A DNA stretch of 64,000 nucleotides from Whitmania pigra. Its lineage: Eukaryota; Annelida; Clitellata; Hirudinida; Haemopidae. Positions within the stretch are counted from its first letter, which is position 1; the number at the start of each line of letters is the position of its first letter. The position numbers and the translations under genes are program-made. The DNA lies in NCBI GenBank assembly GCA_021613335.1, contig JAJTWR010000205.1, positions 750,001-814,000 of the forward strand, written 5' to 3'. Positions 26,963 through 61,072 of the stretch are shown in pieces. The notes under the pieces were generated by a model. It saw only the letters and a program-made list of their open reading frames with translations, was not told the DNA's origin and ran no database searches.

Positions 26963-29900
26963 GCTGTTTTTTTAAGACGCGAATGGTTAACCAATTAGTA
27001 TTTGATGGTACAATAACAGGGATGGTTTAATTAAATTCATTCACGTCATCTTAACAAAAATAGTAACTATTGGATCAAGGCGATTGGTTGAATCAAAACG
27101 ATATGCACAGATGTTACTCATTATTCAGCTGAGCTCGAGCTATTTTTATAGAACTTCAGACAAACACCCTGCTAATTTTTGTCGAGAGATATTACGACAG
27201 GATTGCAAATTTAATCCATAAATTTTTATTTAATATCTAGTCTTTCAGATCAAATTCACTCACTTGCACAACAAAACAAACGTCCACGAGAGGATCCCGA
27301 AGCGATGCAGAACAACTTTAAGCTGGCAAGAAGGCTGACGATGATGTGAGTGTAGGTGAAGTACAATTATGTGCCTTGCTTGAAAGCTACTGAGTCAATC
27401 GGTGGTCTAGTGGGCTACTGCATTGGATTCTTGAGAAGCATTAATTTCTTAATTCAGACTAAATGGTTTTAAATGTTTTATTTGAAATGAAAAACATTTA
27501 TAAAATCTCCAAACAATTAGACGTGGTTTCAGATTTCAAAAGTAGCTATTAGATTAGATGAACATGCCAGGAAAACTGTTCTCTTATTCATAGTCCTACA
27601 ATCCAAATAGTCTGTCATGGCTATGATTTTTCGAAATGCTTAAAAATGCAAAACTCTTGCACAAACGATTAGTTAATGTTTTATCGATGACAAGTCCTTG
27701 AGCTAGTGGCTGACTTCGGTAATTTATCTACTCTTTTTATAATATAATAAATAAAATTAATATTTATGACCCATTAGTGTTATTATTATTATTATTATAT
27801 AATAAATAAAATTAATATTTATGACCCACTAGTGTTATTATTATTATTATTGTTATTATTATTATAAATAAAATTAAAATATATAATAAATAAAATTAAT
27901 ATTTATGACCCATTAGTGTTATTATTATTATTGTTATTATTATTATTATTATTATTATTACCAAGAAATTAGCAAGCTGCCATCACAGCTACTATTTAAT
28001 TATGGAATTGTCAGGTGTAAGTAATCAGAGGCTTGTGCATGCGAAAGGCATTCCTGCTGATTGCTAAGAAACAAGTACACAATGTTGTTGTTGTTATTAT
28101 TATTATTGCCTTATGTAAATATTCATTAACCCATTAACCCATCAATAATTATTTAATAACCGTATATTAAGCCTTTAACAATAACATTATTAATAATAAT
28201 TCACTGTTACTACATTCTCTTAAAAATAATATCCAGACTGATATCATTAGTCATAATGAAATTACTCTAAAATAGTAATAATATTATTTTTACTATTATT
28301 ATTTCTCCTACTATTTTATAGCCGCTAGAGACAATTGCTGGCGGTGTAATTGGACAACAAATGGGGGCCTCTCACAGCAAGCATAGTATTCTTTTTTCTG
28401 TCCAGAAAATTAATGAAGGCAGTCATTAACAATTTATAATTGTTTTTTTCATGTCGTACACTTGTTTAGGCGTATTAGGCTATGAAATAATCTAGTAAGT
28501 TATTAAATATGGTTTCATCAAATCCACAGTTTTTGGTATGTGTGTGTCTGCGTTTTATTAACGTCCATTTCATAACTACGTGATTGGGAAAGAGTTAAGT
28601 GGATGAGAAAGAGAAACACAACTTTCAGCAACTCACAGGGATTAATTACTGAAATAATTGTTTATTATGAAATATCTTGATTTTTATCCATTTACCAAAT
28701 CGAATCTAGACTGGTGCAACAAATGTTGGAATCTAAGTAAGTCTATCTTGTGGGCGGGCAGCCTACAATTTCTATTTCAAAGTCATTATGTAATAAATAA
28801 ACTTTGTAAATAACTTAATTACAGCATTATACTTTGCTTATTCTTAAATCATTGGTTATAAATTAACTATTAGACCTTAATGAATTATTTAATCATTACT
28901 TCGGTAAAATCTATTCAGTTCAAAATTCCTTTTGATTCGTCAAAAGTTGGCCTGATATCTCAACATGATCTATTAGATAGACTCACATAAACAATTCTCA
29001 AACAGAAACAGCATTATAGCAGCTGTTCGCTAGCTAGGACATCCGTTCTTCATTTCATTCATTGTTTCATTCCTTCACTCATTGATTGAAAATCATTCAT
29101 TCAGTCAGTCATTTATTGATTCATTTACTCATTCACCGACTTCAAGCTCCTAGAACATCGACCCAAGTATCAGATACACCCAGAGCTTTCGACAGCAAGA
29201 TAAAAGAAAGTATAGCCTCTCAAGAACGGCTCTTTGTTCCGGGCCGTGCCAACCATTCCTCAATCCTTCACAAGCCAATCTCATTGGGAGTTATTCGAAT
29301 TATGTAGAACATTGTTTGAACAAAAGATTGTACAATGGGACCGCATCTAGGCGCTGATGAACTCGGGGATCTTTCGAGTGAAAAAGCGTACTTTGAAATT
29401 TTTTAAATTCAGAGAATTTCTGAATAAATTGACGTAACGCGTTCTGTTTAAAGGACAAAACAAAAATAAAGCTACCAAGGATAATTTTCCCTCTAAATAT
29501 CGGACCAATAACCGTAGCGTTGGGCTTGATAGTAATGTTTTGTTCAAAGTTAAATGCGGAAAAACCCACCTTAACAGATGGCAAACATAATCAGATATCT
29601 TTGGTTTTAATTATGATAATGATGGCCACAATGCTGACGTTATTCTAACGCAGGCAACATACTGAGTTGGGTTTTGATCTCTATACCTATGGGACCAAAA
29701 ACACTTCAAGCCACCAAATAGTTATTGATCCGATTCATGTGAATTACGTGCACATGTCTGCCAAGGGAAGAAATGCATTGCATACCAGCATGCACTGTGG
29801 TCGATTATGGTGATGATGCCTCTAGGTTTTCAACAAGGAAGATTTGTGCGAGTATGGGTAATCAAAGCTGAAAAGATTATTACTCTCACCCTTGAAAGAA

Positions 29901-31021
29901 GCATAAATGCAGAGTTGTTAATAATAACAATAATAATAATAGTAATAATAATAATAATAATAATAAATGCCTTATAGGTTTCATGTTATGCTGTATTTTG
30001 GTTTCTTTACAAAACAAATTCTCTTAATACAAATAAAATATAATTAAGAACATTAATATGAATCCTAGCGAGGGGTTTCGGTAGAACTGACAATTTGATT
30101 CCCCTTGTGAATTCAGTGTCCTTCTCCGTCCAGCATTATCAATATTTAGTACTACTGTTCGAAAAAATAAATTAATTAATTCTTTGTATCGCTTACTCTG
30201 AGTTTTGAATATTATAAAATTATAAAAATATGCCACAAAACTAATTCTTCGACGCCACAGACTCACATCCCTCACCAGCAGGAAAGGAAATGAGGGCTTA
30301 GAAAATGTCTCGAACCGGCACCTGTTTTTTTCTCTCTCGAAGGCCCTGATTATTGGAACGTCTAAAATGTAAAAACAAAACCATAAAACTTAGCAAATCT
30401 ATTCGCTATCTTTAGGGACTGCTAACAGTCCCCTCGCATTGGCGAAAAGTCCATGACTCATTTGAAACCATCTAGCGCAATCTGGAGTGTTGCTCAATAA
30501 CTTCAATTTATTTACAAACGGCTGTAGCAAATAATAATTAGAGATCTCGGAATGAGAGTAAATACGTTTAGAATATCACAATAAACCACGTCGAAAAACT
30601 GAAGTTTATAAATTTATACATTGTTCGATAACAAATTTTAAATGTCTCTTAAATTAAAAAATATTAAAAAAAATTTCTCCATTTTATTTGAAATGCTCCT
30701 TCATTCTAGATTACTTTTGTTCTTTTAGAATCCATTTTGACAATTTTAGACAAAATTTAATTTCATAATGATAAGAGTAAAACTTAGAGGAAAATTAAAA
30801 TCAATAATAATTAATTACAGGATATTAATTGTTATTAGTAGTATTATTGTTGCTGTTAGTAAAGTTATTTGTTTATTAAGTGGTTGCTAAACAGATTGAG
30901 ATTTTCTTGAGCACTACAAATTATTATGATGTGTTATGTAATTTTATGTTATTATATTTTATGTATCTAATATGTCACGTGATATTCTTTCATTAACTTT
31001 TCCACCACAATCACCATGCAC
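26963..31021. other. 4-kb gene-poor interval
   Basis: No exon I can support. It contains a triplicated 55-base composite repeat (27735-27960), ATT/AAT runs near 28081-28110 and 29920-29966, and short tandem cat/ttcattca words near 29045-29130. A box-A-like word at 27403-27413 has no matching box B. Confidence 0.45.
27735..27960. repeat. Three-copy composite repeat with embedded ATT runs
   Basis: A core of about 40 bases (aataaataaaattaatatt, then tatgacccattagtg) occurs three times, each followed by a variable ATT array. The second copy has cactag in place of cattag. The unit was duplicated after the microsatellite began to expand. Confidence 0.88.
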
Positions 31022-32194
31022 TTAGGGTGCAATGTTAACGGTCTCAATGCCCCCTGCAAAGGTCAAAAGTTCATCAAGGGTCAGGAATCTTGCAGTTTTT
31101 GTTGACCCCTTGACGTTTTCAATTAACTCATACTGGGGCTCGGCAGGGTCGAGGGCCTGAAATTAAACATGTAAATAAATAAATAAATTATTATAATGAG
31201 GTCAGACGATTGAACTAGATGATAATGATGATGTTATTCTTCATGGAATGTCGATCAATAAAGTGAAATGAATAAGTAACCGCCAACATCAATACCATAA
31301 TCATCATCATCATCAGTACCACAACAATTATCACGTTCACCATCATCATCAGTACCATAACAATCATCACCACCACCACCATCATCAACAACCAACCTTT
31401 TTCCCAATTCCCACAAGGAAGGGATAACCCGCTGCGGTCATGTGGCGGATCCTCTCCCCAATGGACAAGTCGACCCGGTCGTCAATGACAATCTCCCCCC
31501 TGAGACTGGGCACCTTTTCCAGGTGGTCGTAGAGGCCCTTGGTCAGAGCCCAGGTATCCTCGAACCGGTGTCCTTTCTAGGTGAGCAAATGAGTTAATAG
31601 GATGGAGTAAGAATGATTAGACAAGTGGAAAAGTTGAAAAATTGAAAAGGTGCAATTAGTTAAAAATTAAATTAAAGCTTGATTAATTAATTAAAGTTTA
31701 CTTCAAAGAAGTTATTAATTAAAAGGATTAAAAGCTGAATTTAAGTAAAAGTTTAACAAATTAATACATTGGGGAAGTTAAGATTCTACTTAATAGCTAT
31801 ATAAATCTATATATAAAATGTAATATAACAAATTAATATGAGTAGCATCTACGAATCGACTAATTGATGGCTTAAAATTGCTCTGCTCTCTGATTTAATT
31901 TATTTTCAAATAATAAAAATAATTACAAAATAAAGTAATACTTAAATTTAAAAAATAACAAATTGTAATTATCATATCGTTACATTATAATTATAATAAT
32001 ATAACAAATAAATAAAAAATAAAATAAACACCACAAGAAAACAAGCTCACCTTCTGAGGTATGAGGCAGATCTGATGGGGAGCCAACAGGGGACTGTGGC
32101 ACAACTTGTCGGCAGACGACAAAACCTCCACCGAAGCTGCCAACAACCTACTCACTCCTATGCCGAAGCAGCCCATGACCAATGATCTGAGTAA

Positions 32195-32225
<31 letters not shown>

Positions 32226-35200
32226 GTAGTAGTAGTATTATTGTTGTTATTATTATTAGTAGTATTATTATTATTGTTGTTGTTCTTATTAATTTTTTCA
32301 AAAGATAAAAAGCTTCAACCCAGATGTTGCAACTGATTTGATCAATGAACACATGACAACATGTAAACATTACAACCATGATTAATTATTAATTATAACT
32401 ATTAATTATAATGATATTAATGATGATACTGACATTGATGATGATGATAAATTGTTAATAACAATAATAATAATAATAATTAATCAAGCTAATGAATTAA
32501 AAGTAAACAATGCACTTTAAGAAACAAGAGAATGAACAATCGGATGTTACTTCTTGTTGCCCGACTTGTCCATGAACTTTGCTTTGAAAATGTCTGAGTA
32601 TTTCGTGTCCAGGATGAAGGCATGTGCCACCTGATACATTTTGAACTTCATCATCACCATCACCACCCCATTTCTATCATCATCATCATCTCATGAAATG
32701 AGGTTAAAATGCTCTTTCGTATTGTTTTAAATGTTATCGTTTACTTGTAATCATGTTAAGTGAAAAATGATAATTATTACTGCTTATAAAATCAATGAAT
32801 TGATTATTTGATTAGTAATCGTAAATGTTAAGTATTTTCTTTGAAAACTATTCAATGACCTCAATTCCGGCCTGCTCCTTCAGGGATCCATCGCAGGAAT
32901 CGACTCGACATCTCAAGTCGTTTTCGTCGACTAAACAATTTGTTTAATTTTTAATTTATTTTAAATTAACAATTTAAGTCCATATAATTAATTTTAACAG
33001 GCATCAGAGAAATAATTAAAAGTATTTGAAATAAAATTTAAAACAAAAATGGGAAACAAATAACTGAACATCATCATCATCATCATCATTATTATCATTA
33101 ATATTATTGTTATTATTAATATTAAAAAAAAACAAAATCAAGCAAAAACTCCAACCTACGAGCTCCTTGTTGAACCCGTGTCCACACCTGCAGACGAATT
33201 TTGAACGTTTGAACGACAATCACAAGCAATGTGCACAAGCAACCAATTAACTAATTAACTAACTAACTACCTAACCAACATCACAGTAACATCACAACTA
33301 CAAACAACTCACTTCTGGCATCTGTACAGCTTGTCTTCACCAGCACTGGCAAGAAGTTGAAACTCCACAGATCTCGTCCCACCCATGCTTCCAGTGCTTG
33401 CCTCGACTGTGATGATGATGATGATCACAGTGATGATGATGATCACGGTGATGATGATGATGGTCACGATGATGATGATGAAAGTGATCATGATGACAAA
33501 AACAATGATGACGAAGTTAATGGCGAACAAAAAACTGTGGTGACGATGATGGTGATGACAAGAGCGACAGTTAAAAAAGTAGAAGAACAAAGCAATGATT
33601 GCGACAAAGACACAAAACCAGAGACGAGAAAGTAACTACGGCAACCGTAACCACAACGACGACATCGATGACCCACCTGTCACGAAGGGAAGCTCCAGCC
33701 TCCTGAGGATGTTTTCGTAGGCTACGCACACCTCGTCGAATGTCGTCTGGGCATCTTCTTTGGAGGCGTCGAAGGTGTACAGATCTGTCCAGGTCAAACG
33801 ACAATTGACGATCGAGTTAACGAATTACATTCCATGTAATAATAATAATAATATCAACAAATTAATTCGTAATCGCATTTTATTTAATTACATTACTCTC
33901 GATACCACGTTATAATTATACTGTGTTTATTAAGTATTAATGTTAACATAATTGTTAGATTGCTAAAATTAACATAATTGTTAAACATTAACATAATTGT
34001 AGAATATTAGCATCCTCCAAATTAGTAAAGGTCACGACCTTTCATCTCAAACTCCCTGCACCTTAAGAGTCCGTGCTTGGGTCGCATCTCGTCCCTGAAC
34101 TTCTTGCCGATCTGTGATTGGACGATGCAAATGAGGACGACGTTATCGATCAATTAGTCGATTAAGGAAGGTATTTTAAGAATGCATGTTAGGTTATCAA
34201 CTAGCTAATTAATTACTTATGATGATGATAATAATAATAAAAGTACTTAATTAATTATGACTAATTGTGTATGCTATCAATATCATTGCTGTCATCATCG
34301 CCATTACATCTATCAATAACATCATCATCAATCAAAATTAATTACAACCTGGTACAACTTGATTGGCAGACGCTTATAGCTGATGGGCATGTCTTGAACG
34401 ACAATGCTAGTAATGGCTTCTTCATGTGTCTGAATTAAAGACATTTTTGTAATGTTTGATGTCGAGACAGAGAACAAAAAAGGTCAACTGTTAAATGAAA
34501 ATAAATATAAAAATAAATATTCGCTTTAAACAATGACAATGATGAAGATGATGATAATATCATTAATAACAATGTAATAATTAATACAATAGAATTTGTT
34601 CTAACAATAAAAATAATAACAAGTAACAATATTATTATTACTACCTTAATAATAACTTAAAAATTATAACGATAAAAAATTACAATATTTTCTTCATATT
34701 TATACCAATGCTATTACATTCTAACAACAAGCTCGACAGGTAAAGTCAAGCATTGCAAAACTCACAGGTGAGAGGCAGTGCATTGACCCATTCCTGTCCC
34801 TCACATGAAACAATTCTGACCCCATGACCTCCCACCTGCCTTTTGAATGTCAAGGTCGCTTAAAGGTATTTTACAAACTGCTTCCATGATGATGATGGTG
34901 ATGATAATGATGGCTTCATTACTATTATTACATAGATACTGCTTAATACTAACATTGTTTAAAAGATTGCTATTTATTACTATTTTCCAACTAGCCTTAC
35001 ATTGTCACCCACAATGTGATGATGATAATAAAAATAATAGTAATGGTAATGATAACAATAACAATGGCAACAACAACAATAATAATAATTTTGTATTTGT
35101 ATTTAGCTGATTTTTTGAGTGCCTTGTGTATCCAAATAGGATGTGAAGGCAGTTCTTAATCGATCCATCATTTATATAGCATCCCTACCTGAGGGCAGTT

Positions 35201-36086
35201 CGAGCTCGGTTGCGAACACGACACGTAACGACCTTTGCTTTCGCCACCGTTAGCAGGCATTCAACCCTCCAAGCCCACTGGCAAGCCAATTAATAATAAT
35301 AATAACTAATGTAAAATACTGAACGACAACAAAATTCACATTAAATCCACCTGATTTTTGCCAGAGTACCTCAGGAGAGAGGCAAGGCATGACAACCTTT
35401 TGAGCGTTGATTTCGTTCATCTCTCGATCGATCACTCTCACCAGCTTTTCCAGGCTCCTCGTCAGCGACGGCATGTAGTAGTGGGTTCCACTGGATGCGT
35501 TCTGGATCAGCTTGTGTTTCTGCATGAGCTGGGAAATTGTGAAATTATTGTTAATATTATTAATAATCAATTAATTACAAAATTATTGTTGTCATTGTTA
35601 GTAGTGTTTTAATTGTGAAATTATTGCTGGTATCGATAATCACTTAACACTGGGTTTGGTTATGAACCAATAGTCTTGTGTATTAATTTTTTCCAATTTT
35701 AATTATTACCAGGAGAAAATGGCTCTTAAATAATTGTAGAAAAAAAGTAAAGACTTTATGCATAGCTATCTCAGTTTATTCAATTAAAATACTTACATGG
35801 AACATTTAAATGGTATTGACAGAACTTGCATTAGATATTAATAATAAGTTTAGTATTTCATTAGTTTAAAAATAAAAAAAATAAACAATTAAAATTCGCC
35901 TTACTAATAACCCTTGTTACTTACCGATGAACTTGTGGAACCCTTTTCACCGGCGATCTTTTCCAATTCTGAACCAATTGAGGGAAAGGTTCGCGTAACA
36001 ACTTGCCGATGTTTGCATCGTTTGTAAATGTGTTTACAAATTGAAATAGTTTTGCTCGGCTGGAAAAGCAACGTCTTCCTCAGCAT
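31022..36086 (-). CDS. PARS2: Mitochondrial prolyl-tRNA synthetase
   Basis: Thirteen exons: 36086-35925, 35528-35351, 34839-34766, 34429-34349, 34111-34039, 33784-33677, 33406-33313, 33187-33156, 32930-32860, 32630-32551, 32186-32051, 31576-31397, 31156-31022. All junctions keep phase and give 467 residues, against 475 for human PARS2. The product charges mitochondrial tRNA-Pro. The basic, acid-poor N-terminus (MLRKTLLFQPSKTISI) suits a mitochondrial targeting peptide; an in-frame ATG 45 bases upstream at 36131 is less suited. Class II landmarks: CLSPTHEEAITS, KKFRDEMRP (motif 2) and GCFGIGVSRLLAA (motif 3). The C-terminal anticodon-binding domain has GEIVIDDR and GYPFLVGIGKK. The 32-nt exon at 33187-33156 carries part of a Cys-rich insert (CQK-CGHGF...LRCRVDSC). 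Confidence 0.96.
32195..32290. repeat. ATT/AGT microsatellite in a PARS2 intron
   Basis: ATT triplets interrupted by AGT and GTT triplets. Confidence 0.85.
33404..33490. repeat. GAT repeat with spaced TGATCA/GGTGA words
   Basis: GAT triplets are broken at near-regular distances by tgatcacagtg, gatcacggtg and gtcacgatg, each partly palindromic. It lies in the PARS2 intron just upstream of the exon at 33406-33313 and touches its acceptor. Confidence 0.8.
35093..35235. repeat. Dispersed repeat, copy 1
   Basis: About 130 bases (ttttttgagtgccttgtg ... aggatgtgaaggca ... catttatatagcatccc ... gagggcag) match 59546-59690 in the same orientation with scattered substitutions. It lies in a PARS2 intron. 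No coding or terminal repeats seen; a SINE fragment is possible. Confidence 0.75.
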
Positions 36087-36131
36087 GTCTTTGGTTTCAG
36101 TGCAGACGAAAGGCTCTCTAAATGCGTCCAA

Positions 36132-37204
36132 ATAAACAACATAGAATTTCTATTATAATTTTTTTAATTTATTATTAACGTCGTTTTCATAACGTGATTC
36201 CTTGTTTCGAATTAAATTAAACACATAAGATTTGTAATCTTCTTGTAATAAAAATATATGCATGGATATTTGTAATACTTTAATACTACCATGGATTTAT
36301 GGATTTATTTTTTAATTATACAAATATGTGTTTGAAGCATATTTTGTTAACATTTATATTGCGCTTCTTTCCAAATATACTTCTAGCAGCTAACCTAGAC
36401 ATTAAGATGAAAGTTATAAACCGTTAGTCCCCCCAAATCAGCCCTCGAAATCACACAGTTCAACCTGTTTGCCGTATAAATGACAAGAAGCTTGAAACCG
36501 CAGAGAGTTTTCCAGGTGGCATAATAAATTACTTCCTCGTGTTTCTGATGAACGTAATCTTTATGACAACTAGATCTTCTATTCCAAATATAAAAGTCAA
36601 GGAGTATTCAATCGTTTATTGCTAATTAAATTACCTGCACATTTTGAGTCAATGAAACATGTAAATCGAAGGATATTAACAAGTACATTTAAAGTTGAAC
36701 AAAGTCGATTGTACAAGCTATCTACTTTTAAAATAAATATCTACAAAACATTCAGTCCCACATTTTCCTAGTACACTGAGAAGTTAAGCTTCCAATAAAA
36801 ACGGTAATGCAATAAAAATATGAATATTCAGAACATAATTCAGATTGAGATGTATAATTCTTAGGAGAATTTCTGAAAAATTAAAGAAGAACGCGATTCA
36901 AGAAAACTCCATGTGAAATGGTGCAGTAAATTGTTGAAAATTAGAAACAAAGACAAATAGAATAATGAGCCAATTCATTTTGAGTCGATGGAGAGACGCT
37001 CGCTCGGACACTTAAGCAGACGAAACGTTTACAAACATTCAATTCGCATACAAAACGTCGGAAGAACACGTGAGGTTTCTGAGTCTTCAAACAACGCGCT
37101 ATCACAAAATATCAAACTCGAGCTGTAAATCTCAGGTGAAAATGAAAAACTTGTTTCAGAACTTTTATAGAAATTTGGCTCAGATGAAGATGACGATGAC
37201 ACCG
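36132..37204. other. Spacer between PARS2 and cadherin
   Basis: Holds the PARS2 promoter and the cadherin 3' UTR. No exon seen. A minus-strand AATAAA (plus-strand 36615-36620) could serve the cadherin transcript. Confidence 0.4.
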
Positions 37205-58043
<20,839 letters not shown>

Positions 58044-60671
58044 TATTGAAGATGTTGATTTTGAGTCGTTGATTTAGGAAACGTAATTAGTCCCTTCAAC
58101 TTTAGCAGAGAAATCTCAATCCAGCAACTTTTCAACTTTCACTCGAACGAATATCAAAAAGTTTTAGCGAGCAGATTATTCCGAGGCTGAAAGCTGCCGG
58201 CTAAGTGAGCTCCGCTTAACGCTTTTATGATACGTAATCGTCGATTGGGCACGCTTGCAAAGTATTTATGAGAAGCCCATTTCTCCAGAATCGAAAACAA
58301 GCGAGTGGCTGCTCCGTCGAGATGATGGGATTAAATGGTCAAGTAATATTACTGACTAATTAACGATGATTACAAGTACGCTTAATTCGTTTTTGAATTT
58401 CAAATGAGTCTTCAATGCAAACAATCTCTTCGTTCGTGTGTTTATACACACCTGTCGCGAGCTCACCTGTGCATAATCGAGGGATAGTGTTTCCAAACAA
58501 TGACTCCTACTCCCAGCCAAGTGCTAATCATGCTTTCGAATCACTCTTTATTATTTTATATTATTTTTAAAGAAAACATTTGATTATTTGTTAAATGTAA
58601 ATTGCAAACAATTTTTGTTTTTTTTATAATTTTTGTCACTTTTTTTATCGGGAGCAACTTTAACTTCAAATGGGGATTACTTAGAAAGGCTTAAGTAAGG
58701 AAATTTCCAAAGTCTTAAAAAAATTTAAAAAGAAACTGTAACCGTGTAAAATAACTTGCAAATAAACATTTAATCATTTAAATTTTTGTTTTATTTTATT
58801 GGGATGTAAAGTGGTAATATAATATAGGCCACATACAAGAACTATTCTTGTAAGCATCTTGTAAGAAGGTTTTTGAATTTAGAGTTTCAAAAGTTCTTGG
58901 AAAACATTTAAAAAGGAAATTGAAAATTTCAATAACAAGGGGGAACATAAATCAAAGCTTAACCTGAATTTCAGCCATGACATATGGGAAAAGCAGTCTC
59001 AAGTATGTCACGGCTATTCACACTAACATTCGTCACGTAATTCGTCACGGGAAAGGACCCCCGTCTTAAGACTAGAAGCAAAAAAAGATCTCCAAGCTTT
59101 GAGAAAGTTTTTGCCCCCCTTTGAAAAATCTGAAATCCCTGGGTCCAAATCAGTACCACCATCGATCGAAAGAATAAGAAATTTCTTCTTTTTTTTAAAA
59201 TCCGCTGAAATCATTTTTCGACACTGAGGCTCCGTAAACTATTGTATTGAATATATTAGTTTCATATGATCAGTTTAATTAAAAGTTTCTAGAATATTTT
59301 GTTGTCGAAAATGCCAAATATTGGATGAAATATTTTGCGCGAAATCTGGAGGATGACCAGAAGCATTCTTTTTCAATTTTAATTGTCCTTAGATTATCTA
59401 TTACTTATCGAAGTATTACTAATGATATTTACCAGCATGTCCCGCTTAGTTATTAAAGATAAAAATTATTTAACATCTGAAGTGTTTCGGACTTAAGTTC
59501 TGAGTTGTTCTTAATCCACAACGGAGGACCTTTGGAAATGATTGTATTTGCATTTATCCAATTTTTTGAGTGTCTTATGTATTCGGATAGGATGTAAAGA
59601 CGCTTTTTAATTAATTTACTATTTACATAACACCTCTAACCGAGGGCGCTCACAGGCCCTTGTGTCCAGATACAATCGAGGTAAACTTTAAAAACCGGAT
59701 GACTAGAATTGGAGTTGGAATCCCCACCCATCATTCCCTTCCACAAAAACAACGACAACCACGAAAATGATGTTTAACAATTTTCAACAAAACTCTGTAA
59801 CAACACTGGCCGAATAACTGATTACTGCGCACACTGTTAAGACGACTAAGTAACGCGAGAGCCATGACAGATGGATTAGCGTTTCTGCGAGAGATTAAAC
59901 ATTAAAAAACAATTAGAGAAAAGTTATTAATCAAGATTTAAAGGTTTTGTAATAACAAAGTTTTGACCGTTTAAAAATATATAGAATTCAATTATCTAGC
60001 AATGTTATTAAATTACAACTTGAAATTATTATAACCTATAATATTATTTAAAAAAAAAACAAACAAATTTAGAATCTCTTCATCCAGAGATCAATTTGTC
60101 CAAACGGACAAATAGATTCCAATCCAGAGATTTTTGACAATGATTGACTTATTAAAAAAACAAATTATGAACAACATAATAATAACAAAAATAAAATAAC
60201 TAACAATTAATATTTTCATATGTTCTAAATTTATCGAATGATAAATAATAATAACAAAAATTAGTAATAATGAATTAATTAATATTAATTAATAATAACA
60301 ATAATAATAATAATAATAATGAACACGCGAGCGACAGAAAGATCGAGAGAAAGAGCAACCATCATCATCATCGTTGTCGCTGACTTAGCAACAACAACAA
60401 CAACAACATTGATGTCATAACATAGCAATACTAGTCATAAACAACAACAACAGCAACAGCAACGACACTCAGAGAGGAACAACAAAAAAGCCGACTACTT
60501 CCCCTCAAATATACAAGAGCATAAAAAGCGATACTCAATCATCAATCATCCATCCATTCAATCAATCAATCAATCAATCAATTAATTAAACACTGGTTAA
60601 CGAATAATTAGTCGTCCATCGGCTAATTAATTAATTATTCACGAGACTAATTAATTATTCATTCGCGGACG
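58044..60671. other. 2.6-kb spacer between cadherin and papilin
   Basis: Should hold the cadherin promoter and papilin 3' UTR. No exon supported. It contains a dispersed repeat copy (59546-59690) and, at 60400-60480, CAA-rich triplets. Confidence 0.4.
59546..59690. repeat. Dispersed repeat, copy 2
   Basis: Matches 35093-35235 in the same orientation (ttttttgagtgtcttatg, aggatgtaaagacg, atttacataacacc, gagggcgctcacagg). Confidence 0.75.
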
Positions 60672-60973
60672 TCAGATGAGACCGGCGTCGCGACAAGACC
60701 GACAGCAGAACTTCTGGAAGTACTGGTGGTTGCAGAAGCGAGCTCTTACCACTAGGCTGCAGTCGGCATAGGTGGGCATGTCCACACAGCTGCTCTCTTT
60801 GACGGCCGGGCCTTGGTCATTAACATAATTAATTAGAATTGATTAGCTAATTGGCAGGGCATGGGTAACGTGAATTAAATGACAGATTGCAGAGACGTAA
60901 CATATTATAATTAACGATGACAACAACAACAATAACAATAATAATAGTAATAATAATAATAGTAATAATAATA

Positions 60974-61072
<99 letters not shown>

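Noticed and set aside
27395..27445. tRNA-like ggtggtctagtggg word
   Set aside because: Box-A-like only; no box B or acceptor pairing found.
29300..29584. 94-codon minus-strand frame
   Set aside because: No splice partners, domain or composition in support; two other frames are also open here.
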